Positions 17,162 through 28,180 are shown, counted from the stretch's first letter. The stretch: DNA of 64,000 nt from Oscillospiraceae bacterium (GCA_009783265.1 WRHM01000003.1:124001-188000); one strand, 5' to 3'. The notes: generated from the letters alone by a model not told the origin. Made by a program: numbers and translations.

Positions 17162-20100
17162 ATGGAACATAAAGATTTCGCGGCTATTAAAATCGGTCTT
17201 GCTTCACCGGAAATGATAAAATCATGGTCGCACGGAGAAGTCAAAAAGCCCGAGACTATAAATTACAGAACCCTCAAACCTGAGCGCGACGGTCTTTTCT
17301 GTGAAAAAATCTTTGGCCCGATGAAAGACTGGGAATGTCACTGCGGAAAATACAAGAGAATAAGATATAAAGGCAAAACCTGCGAAAAATGCGGAGTTGA
17401 AGTTACGACAAATAAAGTAAGGCGCGAAAGGATGGGGCATATAGAACTCGCGGCCCCGGTTTCGCACATCTGGTATTTCAGGACGCTGCCCTCAAGAATG
17501 GGGCTTATTCTTGATATTTCCCCGCGTTTGTTGGAAAAAGTGCTGTATTTCGCGAATTATATAGTAATCGACCCCGGTAAATCTTCGCTCGAGCCAAAAC
17601 AGTTATTAAACGAGCGCGAATACAGGGATATGAAAGAGGCTTACGAAGATAATTTTAAGGCGGGAATGGGCGCGGAGGCAATAAAAGAGCTTTTGCGTAA
17701 CATCAACCTTGAGGAGCTTTCTGCCGCACTCAAACAAGAACTTTCCTCCGCTTCGGGACAAAAAAAGATAAGAATAATAAAAAGGCTTGAAGTTGTTGAA
17801 GCGTTTAGACTATCCGGCAATAAGCCTGAATGGATGATATTAAACGTTTTGCCTGTCGTGCCTCCGGATCTGAGACCTATGGTCCAGTTAGACGGAGGAA
17901 AATTCGCGACTTCTGATTTAAATGATTTATACAGGCGGGTAATAAACAGAAACAACAGGTTAAAAAGGCTTATGGAGTTATCGGCTCCGGATATAATAAT
18001 ACGAAACGAAAAAAGAATGCTTCAGGAAGCCGTTGACGCTTTGATTGACAACGGCAGGAGGGGACGGCCTGTGACCGGACCGAATAACCGTCCGTTGAAA
18101 TCTTTATCTGAACTTCTCAGGGGCAAACAGGGACGCTTCAGGCAGAATCTTCTGGGTAAGCGCGTAGATTATTCCGGGCGTTCGGTTATAGTCGTGGGTC
18201 CTGAATTAAAATTATATCAGTGCGGATTGCCTAAAGATATGGCTCTCGAATTATTTAAGCCCTTTGTTATGAAACGTCTTGTAGAAACTGGCAGGGCTTC
18301 TAATATAAAAGACGCGAAGAAAAAAGTTGAGAGAATGAACGCTGCTGTATGGGATGCTCTTGAAAGCGTAATCGCAGAACACCCGGTGTTGTTAAACAGA
18401 GCCCCTACCCTGCACAGATTATCTATTCAGGCATTTGAGCCGATTCTTGTCGAGGGTAAGGCAATTAAGCTTCACCCGCTCGTATGCTCGGCATTTAACG
18501 CAGATTTCGACGGAGACCAGATGCCCGTTCACGTGCCGTTATCGGCGGAGGCTCAGGCTGAGGCAAGATTTTTAATGCTTTCGGCAAATAATCTTTTAAA
18601 ACCTGTTGACGGTCACGCAGTCGCTGTCCCGTCGCAGGATTTAGTTCTTGGCGCATATTATTTGACTATGATACGCGACGATGAAATTGGCAAAGACAAG
18701 ATTTTCAAAGATTATGACGAAGCCGTGATGGCTTACGAAAACGGATATATAGGCCTGCATGTCCCGATAAAAATACACAGGACCGGGGAAATAGACGGCA
18801 AAGTTTACTCAAAACTTATCGACGGGACGCTTGGCAGATTTATATTTAATGAAATACTGCCGCAGGACTTGGGGTATGCCGACAGAACGGACGAATCTAA
18901 CATGCTCGATCTGGAAATTGCGTTTGAGACTACTTCAAAAGAACTTAAAGATATAGTAGACAGGTGCATAAAACGCCACGGGACTTCAAAAACCGCGATT
19001 GTTCTTGACCAGATAAAAAATCTCGGATTCAAATATTCTACCCAGGGCGCAATCACGATTGCGGTTTCTGATATGACTATCCCGCCGGAAAAATATACTC
19101 TCGTAAAAGCCGCTGAAGAAAAAGTCGAGGAAATCAATAACTTTTTTGCTATGGGGGAGCTGACAGAAGACGAACGCTACAAAAACGTAGTAGAAACATG
19201 GGAAAATACGACAAAGGCCGTCACTGCTTCTTTGCAGGCTTATCTCCACAGGGATAATCCAATATATATGACGTCTCACTCAGGAGCGAGAGGTTCACTA
19301 AATCAGCTCAGACAGCTTGCCGGAATGAGGGGACTTATGTTTTCGGCAACCGGGCAAACTATTGAAATTCCCATCAAGTCAAACTTCAGGGAAGGGCTTA
19401 ATATATTAGAGTATTTCATCGCGGCAAGGGGCGCAAGAAAAGGACTTGCCGACACGGCTTTAAGAACGGCTGACTCAGGTTATCTCACCCGCCGCCTCGT
19501 TGACGTTTCGCAGGAAGTCATAATACATTCAGAGAACTGCCATACAAAAGAAGGCTTGTGGATTTCGGAAATAAAAGACGGAAACGAAGTGCTTGAGCCT
19601 TTCAAGGACCGTCTTTTGGGAAGATATACGATAGGCCAGATAGTTCACCCGGAAACCGGAGAAGTTATAGCCGAAGACGACGTGATACTCTTAGAAAAGC
19701 ACGTAAAAGATATTATCGACGCAGGTATAGAAAAAATTTATGTGCGTTCTATTTTGAGATGCCGTTCGCGCAGCGGAGTGTGCATACATTGTTACGGCTC
19801 AGATCTGGCCACGGGCAAACCGGTAAATATAGGCGAATCTGTCGGAATTATAGCGGCTCAGTCAATAGGCGAGCCGGGAACGCAGCTCACAATGAGAACA
19901 TTCAGGAGCGGCGGCGTTGCCGGTTCTGATATAACTCAGGGGCTTCCGAGAGTCGAAGAGCTTTTCGAGGCACGCCGCCCGAAAAAAGCCGCGATAATCA
20001 GCGAAATTTCGGGATATGTAAATATTCAGGACGTAAAACGCAACAGGCATATATCAATAACCGATCCTTCAACGGGAGAAGAAAAAATATATTCTTCGCC

Positions 20101-21022
20101 GATGGGTATAAAAGTTTTAGTTGATATAGGCGACTACGTTGAAAAAGGCGCGCCGCTCACAGAGGGCGACCTTGCGCCGGCAGATATAACAAAAATCATA
20201 GGACTCGACGCGGTTTACAATTATATAATCAAAGAAATCCAAAGAGTCTACAGAGGCCAGTCAGTTGAGATAAACGATAAGCATATAGAAGTTATCGCCC
20301 GCCAGATGACAAGAAAAGTCAGGGTAGAAGATACCGGGGACACTCTTTTATTATACGGTTCTCTTGTAGACAGCAACGAATTTGAGGACGAAAACGAGAG
20401 AATACAGAAGTTAATCGACGCAGGGGACGATACTTTGCGGTTCGCTTCATGTTCTCCGGTTTTACTGGGCATAACAAAGGCTTCTCTCTCAACTGAATCG
20501 TTTTTATCCGCAGCTTCTTTCCAGGAAACGACGAAAGTTTTGACGGAAGCGGCGATAAAAGGCAAAGTGGACGAACTTTTAGGGCTGAAAGAGAACGTAA
20601 TTATCGGCAAGCTTATTCCCGCAGGCACGGGATTGCAGTCTTACAGGGATATTCGCGTGGTTGAATCCACCAGCGAAGAAGCGAGAAATATAGAAACGCG
20701 GAATTTCGAGAGATTTGCTTTGAACAGGAATGTCTCCGGAGAATTTGGATCTTTTCAGAATATTATAAAGCCTGTTACCAAAGTGTTGGGGACGACTGCC
20801 GTTTACGACGAAGATACAATTGACGGCGACGACGGTTTTTCCGATGAGGACGGCTTTGACGACAACAGTGATTTCGCAGGCAATATATCCGACTCAGACG
20901 CCGACGAAAACGAATACGGCGAAAAAATGTTTGCCGGCGATTCCGAAGATACAGAAGAAGAAACCGCAATAATATCGGGCAGCAATATGTTCGGCGATTA
21001 CGGCGTGACTGACGAGGAGTAA
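17162..21022 (+). CDS. rpoC: DNA-directed RNA polymerase beta' subunit
   Basis: A 1286-aa protein. The N-terminal zinc ribbon is present ([20 protein letters not shown], about residues 60-80). The catalytic Mg-binding motif [11 protein letters not shown] lies near residue 446. The second zinc site includes [13 protein letters not shown], and [16 protein letters not shown] is intact. The C-terminal 80 residues are acidic, matching the acidic tail of the beta subunit. The start has a CGGAGG site just after the palindromic repeat. A strong terminator follows. Confidence 0.98.
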   Translation: MEHKDFAAIKIGLASPEMIKSWSHGEVKKPETINYRTLKPERDGLFCEKIFGPMKDWECHCGKYKRIRYKGKTCEKCGVEVTTNKVRRERMGHIELAAPVSHIWYFRTLPSRMGLILDISPRLLEKVLYFANYIVIDPGKSSLEPKQLLNEREYRDMKEAYEDNFKAGMGAEAIKELLRNINLEELSAALKQELSSASGQKKIRIIKRLEVVEAFRLSGNKPEWMILNVLPVVPPDLRPMVQLDGGKFATSDLNDLYRRVINRNNRLKRLMELSAPDIIIRNEKRMLQEAVDALIDNGRRGRPVTGPNNRPLKSLSELLRGKQGRFRQNLLGKRVDYSGRSVIVVGPELKLYQCGLPKDMALELFKPFVMKRLVETGRASNIKDAKKKVERMNAAVWDALESVIAEHPVLLNRAPTLHRLSIQAFEPILVEGKAIKLHPLVCSAFNADFDGDQMPVHVPLSAEAQAEARFLMLSANNLLKPVDGHAVAVPSQDLVLGAYYLTMIRDDEIGKDKIFKDYDEAVMAYENGYIGLHVPIKIHRTGEIDGKVYSKLIDGTLGRFIFNEILPQDLGYADRTDESNMLDLEIAFETTSKELKDIVDRCIKRHGTSKTAIVLDQIKNLGFKYSTQGAITIAVSDMTIPPEKYTLVKAAEEKVEEINNFFAMGELTEDERYKNVVETWENTTKAVTASLQAYLHRDNPIYMTSHSGARGSLNQLRQLAGMRGLMFSATGQTIEIPIKSNFREGLNILEYFIAARGARKGLADTALRTADSGYLTRRLVDVSQEVIIHSENCHTKEGLWISEIKDGNEVLEPFKDRLLGRYTIGQIVHPETGEVIAEDDVILLEKHVKDIIDAGIEKIYVRSILRCRSRSGVCIHCYGSDLATGKPVNIGESVGIIAAQSIGEPGTQLTMRTFRSGGVAGSDITQGLPRVEELFEARRPKKAAIISEISGYVNIQDVKRNRHISITDPSTGEEKIYSSPMGIKVLVDIGDYVEKGAPLTEGDLAPADITKIIGLDAVYNYIIKEIQRVYRGQSVEINDKHIEVIARQMTRKVRVEDTGDTLLLYGSLVDSNEFEDENERIQKLIDAGDDTLRFASCSPVLLGITKASLSTESFLSAASFQETTKVLTEAAIKGKVDELLGLKENVIIGKLIPAGTGLQSYRDIRVVESTSEEARNIETRNFERFALNRNVSGEFGSFQNIIKPVTKVLGTTAVYDEDTIDGDDGFSDEDGFDDNSDFAGNISDSDADENEYGEKMFAGDSEDTEEETAIISGSNMFGDYGVTDEE

Positions 21023-21045
21023 GAGATATTTTTATAAAAAGATTT

Positions 21046-21084
21046 GGGGCGGATTAAATTATCCGCCCCTGTTTTTGTTTTTTG
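21046..21084 (+). terminator. rpoC terminator
   Basis: A perfect 8-bp GC-rich stem (GGGGCGGA 21046-21053 with TCCGCCCC 21062-21069) followed by a long T-rich run. Confidence 0.9.
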
Positions 21085-21120
21085 ATGTTGAATAACGATG
21101 CAAAATAGCGTTCTCACTTA

Positions 21121-21277
21121 ATACCCTCTTTAGTTTAAAGAGGGTGGCACGCGAGATGTTGTGTAAATTATTGTAAGTTTACGTTTAGTCCGCGTGACGG
21201 GTGTTTTGTTAAATTTGATGTTTCTTAAAAACACCCGCCGCCTGCGGGCGGCACCCTCTTTAAATCAAAGAGGGTAA
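21121..21277. repeat. composite palindromic repeat after rpoC
   Basis: Both ends are near-identical 23-bp palindromes (21123-21145 and 21253-21275, ACCCTCTTT...AAAGAGGGT). Between them lie a CACGCG/CGCGTG pair, a GGGTGTTTT/AAAACACCC pair and a GCCGCC/GGCGGC hairpin. There is no coding frame. It fills the rpoC-XRE intergenic space, which otherwise holds only the rpoC terminator. Confidence 0.7.
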
Positions 21278-21317
21278 AGAGTAAGTTCTTCTGTGTTCTT
21301 TCAAATAGCGATTTGTT

Positions 21318-22244
21318 CTATTGATTCAAAAACCCCTGTAATTTTGCGATTTCACGTTTTGGCCATTCTGTTGCCAGTTCAATTTCTTCCTCGTTAAATA
21401 TTACCCGTTCGTGCAGCGCTATTACTTCTTCCCACGCCCATATTGATTCTTTATATTTTCCCATTTCATTATATGTGAAAGCCATGCCATAATAATTATC
21501 GCCCATATCCGGTTTTTGTTCAACGGACTTTTTAAAATATTCAATTGCTTCGTCGTATCTTTTCACCCCTCTGCATGTTTCCCCGTAAAGATTTAATAAC
21601 AACGCGTCGTTCGGAAATTTTTCTAAACCATTTTTGATTATCTCCAACGCTTTTTCGGGATTTATGCCGTCGCCGTAAGTCCCGCTGTATGAAGAAGCAA
21701 GCCCGTACCAATTAACCGCATTATCAGGGTCATTTTTTACCCGTTCTTCATATTTTTCTATATTTTCTTTATGCCGTCCCTGAGTTGCTAAAAGATAGCG
21801 TAACTGTCCTTCCATCTGCGCGCCCATTTCGATAGATTTATTATATATTTCCTCTGCTTTTTTATTAAAATCCTGTGCGCGGAATTGATATAGTTGCCCA
21901 TAACATGCCATATCTTCTTTATCTATTTTGTTCTCGGCGATAAGTTTTTCATATTCGGAATCTGCTTTTTCAAAATTTTCTTTTGTGTGGCTATAACAAT
22001 ATAGAGCAAAAAGTCTATGGGCTTTGTTTTTATAGCCTTTCATGTTGACTTTGAAAAGTTCGTCGATCGGAACTTCAAAATATTCGGCTATCGCGGGCAA
22101 TAAAAATATATCGGGAGTTGTGACGTTGTTTTCCCATTTGCTCACGGCTTGATATGATATACATAAATGCTCGGCAAGTTGTTCCTGCGTGACTTGTTTT
22201 TCGTTACGCAGTTTTTTTATATTTTCTCCTATGTTCGGTTTCAT
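21318..22244 (-). CDS. XRE-family regulator with TPR repeats
   Basis: A 308-aa protein. Residues 8-62 form a Cro/C1-type helix-turn-helix (LAEHLCISYQAVSKWENNV). Residues 65-300 are helical tetratricopeptide-like repeats (DPDNAVNWYGLASSYSG, then DEAIEYFKKSVEQKPDMGDN). This layout resembles peptide- or protein-sensing regulators, but no signal gene is adjacent. GGAGGA precedes ATG 22244. It diverges from lepA. Confidence 0.85.
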   Translation of the reverse strand: MKPNIGENIKKLRNEKQVTQEQLAEHLCISYQAVSKWENNVTTPDIFLLPAIAEYFEVPIDELFKVNMKGYKNKAHRLFALYCYSHTKENFEKADSEYEKLIAENKIDKEDMACYGQLYQFRAQDFNKKAEEIYNKSIEMGAQMEGQLRYLLATQGRHKENIEKYEERVKNDPDNAVNWYGLASSYSGTYGDGINPEKALEIIKNGLEKFPNDALLLNLYGETCRGVKRYDEAIEYFKKSVEQKPDMGDNYYGMAFTYNEMGKYKESIWAWEEVIALHERVIFNEEEIELATEWPKREIAKLQGFLNQ

Positions 22245-22278
22245 GATTAATTCCTCCGGATTAATTTTGTGTGATTTT

Positions 22279-22339
22279 ATTATATATCATAAAAATATAT
22301 TTGACAATAACCGCTTAGGTTATATCAACTAACTTGATA
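22279..22339 (-). promoter_or_regulatory. XRE gene promoter with nearby inverted repeats
   Basis: On the minus strand TTGTCA (22307-22302), 17 bases and TATAAT (22284-22279). Two short inverted repeats lie upstream of the -35 box: ATAACC/GGTTAT (22307-22312 with 22318-22323) and TATCAA/TTGATA (22323-22328 with 22334-22339). They could be binding sites for the XRE protein; this is inference. Confidence 0.5.
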
Positions 22340-22373
22340 ATAAAAAAGTTATAAAAAAATCAAAAGAATATTG

Positions 22374-22402
22374 TTGATTAAAATATATATTTTTGGTATA
22401 AT
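22374..22402 (+). promoter_or_regulatory. promoter of lepA
   Basis: TTGATT (22374-22379), 17-base spacer, TATAAT (22397-22402). The start codon follows about 40 bases later. Confidence 0.7.
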
Positions 22403-22447
22403 ATATAAAAATAATTTATTGTAACAATCGGAAGGATATTTTAACTC

Positions 22448-24253
22448 ATGCAGGATATAAACAACATCAGGAATTTTTGCATTATCGCCCATATCGACCA
22501 CGGCAAAAGCACACTCGCCGACAGGATTCTTGAACTCACGCATACTGTCGCGTCAAGAGATATGGAAGAACAGATATTAGACAACATGGAACTCGAAAGA
22601 GAACGGGGCATAACTATTAAAGCCCGGGCCGTGCGTTTGAATTATACCGGAAAAGACGGGAAAGAGTATTTATTTAATTTAATCGACACTCCCGGCCACG
22701 TTGATTTTAATTATGAAGTTTCGCGCTCGCTTAAAGCGTGCGAAGGGGCTTTATTAGTTGTTGACGCGTCGCAGGGTATTCAGGCGCAGACGCTTGCCAA
22801 CGCTTATCTTGCCGCCGATAATAATCTTGAAATCGTGCCTGTAGTAAATAAAATAGATTTGATAAGCGCGGAGCCTGAACGGGCAATCAGGGAAATAGAA
22901 GAAATAATCGGCATACCAGCCGAGGACGCGCCGTTGGTCTCGGCTAAAACCGGGCTGAATATAGAGAGCGTCATGGAAAAAATAGTCGCTGATATTCCCG
23001 CGCCGAAAGGCGATGAAAATAATTCGCTGAAAGCGCTTATATTTGATTCTTATTATGATTCTTATAAAGGCGTAATCGTGTATATAAGAATTATGGACGG
23101 CAAAATAAAAATCAGCGATAAAATAAAAATGATGCACACCGGGACAGAATATGAAGCGGTCGAAGTCGGGTATCTCAAGCCTGACGGATACGTAAATTCC
23201 GGCAATTTATCAGCCGGAGAAGTCGGGTATATAACTGCGAGCATAAAAAATCTTAATGAGATAAGCGTAGGAGATACTGTCACGTCAACCGAAAACGGAG
23301 CTGTAGAGCCTTTACCGGGATTCAAAAAAGCCGTATCTATGGTATTTTCGGGGATTTATCCTGCGGACGGCGCAGATTATAATGCTTTAAGAGACGCTTT
23401 GCTTAAATTGCAGTTAAACGACGCCGCTTTGACTTTTGAGCCTGAAACGTCGGTTGCTCTGGGATTTGGGTTCAGGTGCGGATTTCTGGGGCTTTTGCAC
23501 ATGGATATAATACAGGAGAGAATAGAGCGGGAGTTTGATTTAACTATAATCGTCACTGCGCCAAGCGTTATATATCATATAAACAAAAAAAACGGCGATA
23601 CTGTCATGATAGACAACCCCACAAATTATCCCGCGCCGGATGAAATAGAATCGGCTATGGAGCCTATAGTAAACGCGAGCATTATCACCCCGTCGGAATA
23701 TGTGGGCAGTATTATGGAACTCTGTCAGGACAGGCGAGGTATATTTAAAGATATGCGTTATATAGACACAAACAGGACAGAGCTTCATTATGAATTGCCG
23801 TTAAACGAGATAATATATGATTTTTTTGACACAATCAAGAGCAGGAGCAAAGGTTACGCATCGCTTGATTATGAACTTGCGGGATATAAAATATCTAATC
23901 TTGTAAAACTTGATATATTGCTCAACGGCGATATAATCGACGCTTTCTCTTTTATCGTCCACGCTGAAAAAGCTTATGAGAGAGGGCGTAAAATCACTGA
24001 AAAGCTAAAAGAGAATATCCCGAGGCAATTATTTGAAGTGCCTGTACAGGCGGCAATCGGGGGAAAAGTTATCGCGAGGGAGACTGTGAGGGCATTGAGA
24101 AAAGACGTTTTGGCAAAGTGTTACGGCGGCGATATAACCAGAAAGAAAAAGCTGCTTGAAAAACAGAAAGAGGGCAAGAAAAAAATGCGCCAGTTAGGCT
24201 CGGTCGAAGTGTCGAAAGAGGCGTTTATGGCTGTATTGAAGTTTGACGAGTGA
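22448..24253 (+). CDS. lepA: elongation factor 4 (LepA), ribosomal back-translocase GTPase
   Basis: A 601-aa protein of normal length. The G domain shows [14 protein letters not shown] near residue 14, RERGITIKA near 50 and [11 protein letters not shown] near 79. The LepA-specific C-terminal domain ends [20 protein letters not shown]. LepA acts on stalled or assembling ribosomes. The last ten codons plus stop occur again at 24919-24950 after the toxin-antitoxin cassette. lepA next to hemW is a common Firmicutes order, which the cassette interrupts here. Confidence 0.98.
   Translation: MQDINNIRNFCIIAHIDHGKSTLADRILELTHTVASRDMEEQILDNMELERERGITIKARAVRLNYTGKDGKEYLFNLIDTPGHVDFNYEVSRSLKACEGALLVVDASQGIQAQTLANAYLAADNNLEIVPVVNKIDLISAEPERAIREIEEIIGIPAEDAPLVSAKTGLNIESVMEKIVADIPAPKGDENNSLKALIFDSYYDSYKGVIVYIRIMDGKIKISDKIKMMHTGTEYEAVEVGYLKPDGYVNSGNLSAGEVGYITASIKNLNEISVGDTVTSTENGAVEPLPGFKKAVSMVFSGIYPADGADYNALRDALLKLQLNDAALTFEPETSVALGFGFRCGFLGLLHMDIIQERIEREFDLTIIVTAPSVIYHINKKNGDTVMIDNPTNYPAPDEIESAMEPIVNASIITPSEYVGSIMELCQDRRGIFKDMRYIDTNRTELHYELPLNEIIYDFFDTIKSRSKGYASLDYELAGYKISNLVKLDILLNGDIIDAFSFIVHAEKAYERGRKITEKLKENIPRQLFEVPVQAAIGGKVIARETVRALRKDVLAKCYGGDITRKKKLLEKQKEGKKKMRQLGSVEVSKEAFMAVLKFDE
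24222..24253 (+). repeat. left copy of lepA 3'-end direct repeat
   Basis: The last 32 bases of lepA. They match 24919-24950 at 29 of 32 positions. Confidence 0.85.
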
Positions 24254-24287
24254 GCGATTATTTATACAAATTATGGAGGTAATATTT

Positions 24288-24524
24288 ATGTATGCGATAA
24301 AAGCTATATATGACGGGATTAATTTTAAACCTATGCAGCCAATCCCGGTAAAAGAAAATTATGAAGTAGTCATTACGTTTATCGAACCTGTAAAAAAAGA
24401 GCAAGCTGGAATAATGGATTTTGCAGGGATTTGGAAAGATGGGGACATGTTAGATTTAGACGAGATAATGGCTGAAAGGAAAAATTTTTCTTTAGGGAGA
24501 TATGAAAATGATGATATTTCTTGA
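24288..24524 (+). CDS. small antitoxin of a PIN toxin pair
   Basis: A 78-aa protein beginning MYAIKAIYDGINFKPMQPIP, matching short beta-strand antitoxins often annotated AF2212-like or DUF104-type, which pair with VapC-like toxins. A flexible acidic C-terminus would bind the toxin. ATG 24288 has a TGGAGG site; an upstream in-frame start at 24243 overlaps lepA and is rejected. No separate promoter is clear, so read-through from lepA is likely. It overlaps the toxin gene by 23 bases. Confidence 0.7.
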   Translation: MYAIKAIYDGINFKPMQPIPVKENYEVVITFIEPVKKEQAGIMDFAGIWKDGDMLDLDEIMAERKNFSLGRYENDDIS

Positions 24525-24906
24525 TACTGATATACTGTCATATTTTTTAACAGGCAATCCTATAATTTGTGACAAAATACAAGAAGAAGTTGATAATCAA
24601 CATCAAATTTGCCTGACTTGCGTCAATGTTTATGAAGTTGTTAAAGGCTTGAAATATAGAGGTAATAAAAATAAAGAACAAGATTTTTTCAAATTTTTAA
24701 CGAATATTAAAGTATTTTATTTAGAAGAAGTATCAATTCAGAAAGCCGCAGATATATACGCGACTTTAAGAAAAAAGGGCGTAACTATCGGGGACGCAGA
24801 TATTTTGATAGCGTCGATTGTCATATCAAACGGCGGAAAATTTATAACAAACAATTCAAAGCATTATTCAAATATTAACGGATTAATAATGGAAAATTGG
24901 TGTTAG
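24502..24906 (+). CDS. VapC-type PIN-domain toxin
   Basis: A 134-aa PIN ribonuclease. The metal-binding acidic residues fit the family: FLDTDILSYFLTGNP, CVNVYEVVKGL, and TIGDADILIASIVISNGGKF. VapC toxins cut tRNA or rRNA when freed from antitoxin. The exact start is uncertain (ATG 24502, 24508 or 24511); GGGAG upstream suits 24508 or 24511 best. It is followed directly by the second copy of the lepA 3' end. Confidence 0.85.
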   Translation: MKMMIFLDTDILSYFLTGNPIICDKIQEEVDNQHQICLTCVNVYEVVKGLKYRGNKNKEQDFFKFLTNIKVFYLEEVSIQKAADIYATLRKKGVTIGDADILIASIVISNGGKFITNNSKHYSNINGLIMENWC

Positions 24907-24918
24907 GTTATCAAAATC

Positions 24919-24950
24919 CGTTTATGGTTGTGCTGAAGTTTGACGAGTGA
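24919..24950 (+). repeat. right copy of lepA 3'-end direct repeat
   Basis: 32 bases matching the lepA 3' end including its TGA. Of the three differences, two are synonymous third- or first-position changes in Val and Leu codons and one would change Ala to Val. So it looks like a real lepA tail that diverged under coding constraint, not random similarity. Confidence 0.85.
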
Positions 24951-24970
24951 TGAAAGGACAATAATATCAA

Positions 24971-26155
24971 ATGAAATACTTAGGATTATATATACACATT
25001 CCGTTTTGCGCGGCAAAATGTGGATACTGCGATTTTTATTCGGTCAAAGCCACGGAAAAAACTCACGAGGCTTATATCGGCGCGCTCATAAAACAAATGA
25101 AAGAATACAGCCTGCCTGCCAAAGATAATTTAATCGATTCTGTTTTTATAGGCGGCGGAACCCCGACGTGCATTGATATTAATTTGCTTTTAGACGTTAT
25201 AAAAAACGCAAAAAAATTATTTAGTTTGTCGCATAATCTGGAGTTCACGATTGAGGCAAACCCTAAAACGATTGATTTGCCGGGACTAAAAAAATTATAT
25301 AAAGCCGGAGTGAACAGACTAAGCATAGGATTACAGAGCGTGGACGGCAAAGAATTGCAGTTTTTGTCACGCATACATAATTATGATGATTTTTTAGAGT
25401 GCTATGAAAATGCAAAAACTGCGGGATTCAAGAATATAAGCGTTGACGTTATGTACGGCATACCCGGACAAACCCCAAAAAGTTTTTACGCAACTTTAAA
25501 AAAAGTTATATTATTAAAACCCGCGCATATATCGGCCTACGGCCTGAAAATTGAGCCGGATACTTTATTTTATAAAAATCACGAAAAACTGCAAAAATAT
25601 CTGCCGTCCGAAGACGACGAAAAAACGATGTATTTTATGTGCTGTGAATTATTGGAAAAAAACGGATATAATCAGTACGAAATCTCAAATTTCGCCAGAA
25701 CCGGCTATGAATGCAGGCATAACTTAAAATACTGGACCTGCTCTGAATATATCGGATTGGGAACGGGAGCGCATTCTTATTTTTCGAATTGCCGGTTTTC
25801 GTTTAAAAAAGATATAAAAGAATATATCAAAAATTTCAATTACGGCGAGACTGAACTGCAAGGGGTTGACATGTTTGATTTTGATAAATATAGTCTTTTC
25901 GACGAGCATACTGAAATTAAGCCAAACGAGAGAGTCGGCGAATATATAATGCTAAATTTCAGGCTTAAATCCGGAATTGACAAGAATAAATTTGCGAAAC
26001 TATTTTATATGGATTTCGATAATTTATATTATAATAAAATCGCGCCGTTTATCGAAAGCGGTCATATTGTCCGAACGGACGCGGGTTATGCGTTATCTGT
26101 CGAGGGAATGTTTGTGTCTAATTATATACTGGCCAAAATAGTTGATTTTGATTAA
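24971..26155 (+). CDS. hemW: HemW, radical SAM heme chaperone
   Basis: A 394-aa protein. The radical SAM cluster ligands are Cys13, Cys17 and Cys20 (CAAKCGYCDF), with the GGGTPT SAM-binding motif near residue 61 and SIGLQS near 118. It lacks the extra N-terminal features of true HemN, so HemW (formerly misnamed coproporphyrinogen oxidase) fits better. The HNLKYW motif near the middle is also HemW-like. AAAGGA precedes the ATG. It follows lepA as usual, apart from the inserted cassette. Confidence 0.92.
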   Translation: MKYLGLYIHIPFCAAKCGYCDFYSVKATEKTHEAYIGALIKQMKEYSLPAKDNLIDSVFIGGGTPTCIDINLLLDVIKNAKKLFSLSHNLEFTIEANPKTIDLPGLKKLYKAGVNRLSIGLQSVDGKELQFLSRIHNYDDFLECYENAKTAGFKNISVDVMYGIPGQTPKSFYATLKKVILLKPAHISAYGLKIEPDTLFYKNHEKLQKYLPSEDDEKTMYFMCCELLEKNGYNQYEISNFARTGYECRHNLKYWTCSEYIGLGTGAHSYFSNCRFSFKKDIKEYIKNFNYGETELQGVDMFDFDKYSLFDEHTEIKPNERVGEYIMLNFRLKSGIDKNKFAKLFYMDFDNLYYNKIAPFIESGHIVRTDAGYALSVEGMFVSNYILAKIVDFD

Positions 26156-26258
26156 AATAAAAAATTTTCTGTCTATTTGTTTTTTGTGACCGTTTTGTGA
26201 GTGATTTGTGACCGGAAAGAATTATAATAATTTATATCTGAAAAGGAGCTTTGAATTT

Positions 26259-28148
26259 ATGCCAAAACAAGTTGAATTAAAAAACGTGAAAATAACCGGC
26301 GGATATTTTCACGAAAAGCAAAAAATGAACAGGCAAATTACTATTCCCGCAACTTACAGGCAGTTTTATAATACCGGCAGGATCGACGCGTTTAAATTAA
26401 AATGGCGGAGCGAACAGCCCAACCAGCCTCATATTTTCTGGGACAGCGACGTGGCAAAATGGATCGAGGGCGCGGCTTATACTCTTATTCATAAGAGAGA
26501 CGTGAACCTTGAAAGCCTGATTGATTCTATAATAGAAGATTTGGTGAGCGGGCAAACTTCAGAGGGATATTTTAACAGTTATTATCAGACCGTTGAGCTT
26601 GCCAACAGATTTACAAACAGGAATAATCACGAGTTATACTGCGCCGGACATCTTATAGAAGGAGCCGTGGCATATAAAAAAGCGACGGGAAAATACGCGT
26701 TTTTAAACGCCATGTGCAGATATGCCGATTATATATACGAAGTTTTCACGGACCCCTACAGGGATAAAAATTATATAACTCCCGGACATGAAGAAATCGA
26801 GCTTGCGCTTGTTAAATTATATCATGAGACAAAAAACAAAAAATATCTTGATTTAAGTAAGTTTTTTATTGACAAAAGGGGAACTATCGACGGTGAAAAA
26901 CAGACAAACGACGGCTGGGCGTCGTCTAATTACGCTCAGGACCATTTGCCCGTAGTCGAACAGGCGACGGCTGAGGGGCACGCTGTCAGGTGTTTATACA
27001 TGTTTTCGGGAGCGGCGGATATAGCGAGGGAATTTAACGATGAGAAACTTAAAAAAGCGTGTGAGACTGTTTTTGATAATATAATAAATAAAAGAATGTA
27101 CGTGACCGGGGGAATCGGCGGAAATTATTCGGGAGAGGCGTTTTCTTACGATTATGATTTGCCAAACGAGCTTGCGTATACAGAAACGTGCGCGTCTATC
27201 GCTATGATTTTCTTCTGCGACAGAATGTATTTACTGACCGGTGAAAAAAAATACATAGATATAATAGAATTGCAGTTGTATAACGCTGTTTTATCGGGGA
27301 TATCGCTTCACGGCGACAGGTTTTTTTATTGCAATCCTTTAGAAGTACACCCAGAACGCAGAGATTATTTCACGAAAATACGCAATTCGCAGTTTGCGCC
27401 CGAATACGAAAGGCCCGAATATTTCGGCTGCTCATGCTGCCCGCCAAACGTTATCAGGCTTATATCCTCGCTTGGCCAGTATATGTATCACGTTGACGGC
27501 GACGATCAGGACGATGAAGAAATCGATAAAATTTACGTGAATTTATATAATTCGAGTGTGTTCGAGTATAACGGCGTTAAAATAATCCAAGAGACTGATT
27601 ATCCGAGAAGCGGGAAAATAAATATAACAGTAGAAACACAAGAAACAGAAGAAACAGATAAAAAATTCGAGTTATATTTGAGAATACCGAACTGGAATAA
27701 AAATTTTAAATGCGGCGCGGACAGGTATGATATTACTAACGACAGATATATCGCAGTAAATCCTTTTGAATCCGGATGTGATCAATTCTCGCTTGAATTT
27801 GAAATGCCCGTAGTTGAACTGTATGCAAATCCCAAAGTGCATTATTGCGCGGGAAGAATCGCGATTAAACGCGGCCCGATAGTTTATTGCGCCGAGGGCG
27901 TCGACAACGGCGATTATTTAAAATCCGTAAAAATAAGCGATAATCCCGAATATAAATGCGAACAGTCGCAAATCGACGATAATAATATAATAAAAATAAC
28001 ATGCGACTGCGAAATTATAACTGAAAAATCAGACGTTTTATATTCCGAGAATATTTTTAAAAAAGAGAAAAAACGCCTTTCGCTTATTCCGTATGCTTCG
28101 TGGGCAAACAGGGGCAGAAACGAAATGCTTGTCTGGTTCATGAAATAA
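26259..28148 (+). CDS. GH127 family beta-L-arabinofuranosidase-like glycosidase
   Basis: A 629-aa protein related to HypBA1, which removes beta-L-arabinofuranose with a zinc-bound Cys nucleophile. The family residues are visible at matching spacing: the acid Glu293 (GEAFSYDYDL), then Glu309 and Cys311 (YTETCAS), and the Cys393-Cys394 pair (FGCSCCPPN). There is no signal peptide, so it acts inside the cell on imported sugars or glycopeptides. The start at 26259 has AAAGGAG. No transporter or sugar gene is adjacent, so the natural substrate is not shown. A terminator follows. Confidence 0.88.
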   Translation: MPKQVELKNVKITGGYFHEKQKMNRQITIPATYRQFYNTGRIDAFKLKWRSEQPNQPHIFWDSDVAKWIEGAAYTLIHKRDVNLESLIDSIIEDLVSGQTSEGYFNSYYQTVELANRFTNRNNHELYCAGHLIEGAVAYKKATGKYAFLNAMCRYADYIYEVFTDPYRDKNYITPGHEEIELALVKLYHETKNKKYLDLSKFFIDKRGTIDGEKQTNDGWASSNYAQDHLPVVEQATAEGHAVRCLYMFSGAADIAREFNDEKLKKACETVFDNIINKRMYVTGGIGGNYSGEAFSYDYDLPNELAYTETCASIAMIFFCDRMYLLTGEKKYIDIIELQLYNAVLSGISLHGDRFFYCNPLEVHPERRDYFTKIRNSQFAPEYERPEYFGCSCCPPNVIRLISSLGQYMYHVDGDDQDDEEIDKIYVNLYNSSVFEYNGVKIIQETDYPRSGKINITVETQETEETDKKFELYLRIPNWNKNFKCGADRYDITNDRYIAVNPFESGCDQFSLEFEMPVVELYANPKVHYCAGRIAIKRGPIVYCAEGVDNGDYLKSVKISDNPEYKCEQSQIDDNNIIKITCDCEIITEKSDVLYSENIFKKEKKRLSLIPYASWANRGRNEMLVWFMK

Positions 28149-28180
28149 AATATATAAAAATTTTCCGTAAATAAAATTTA

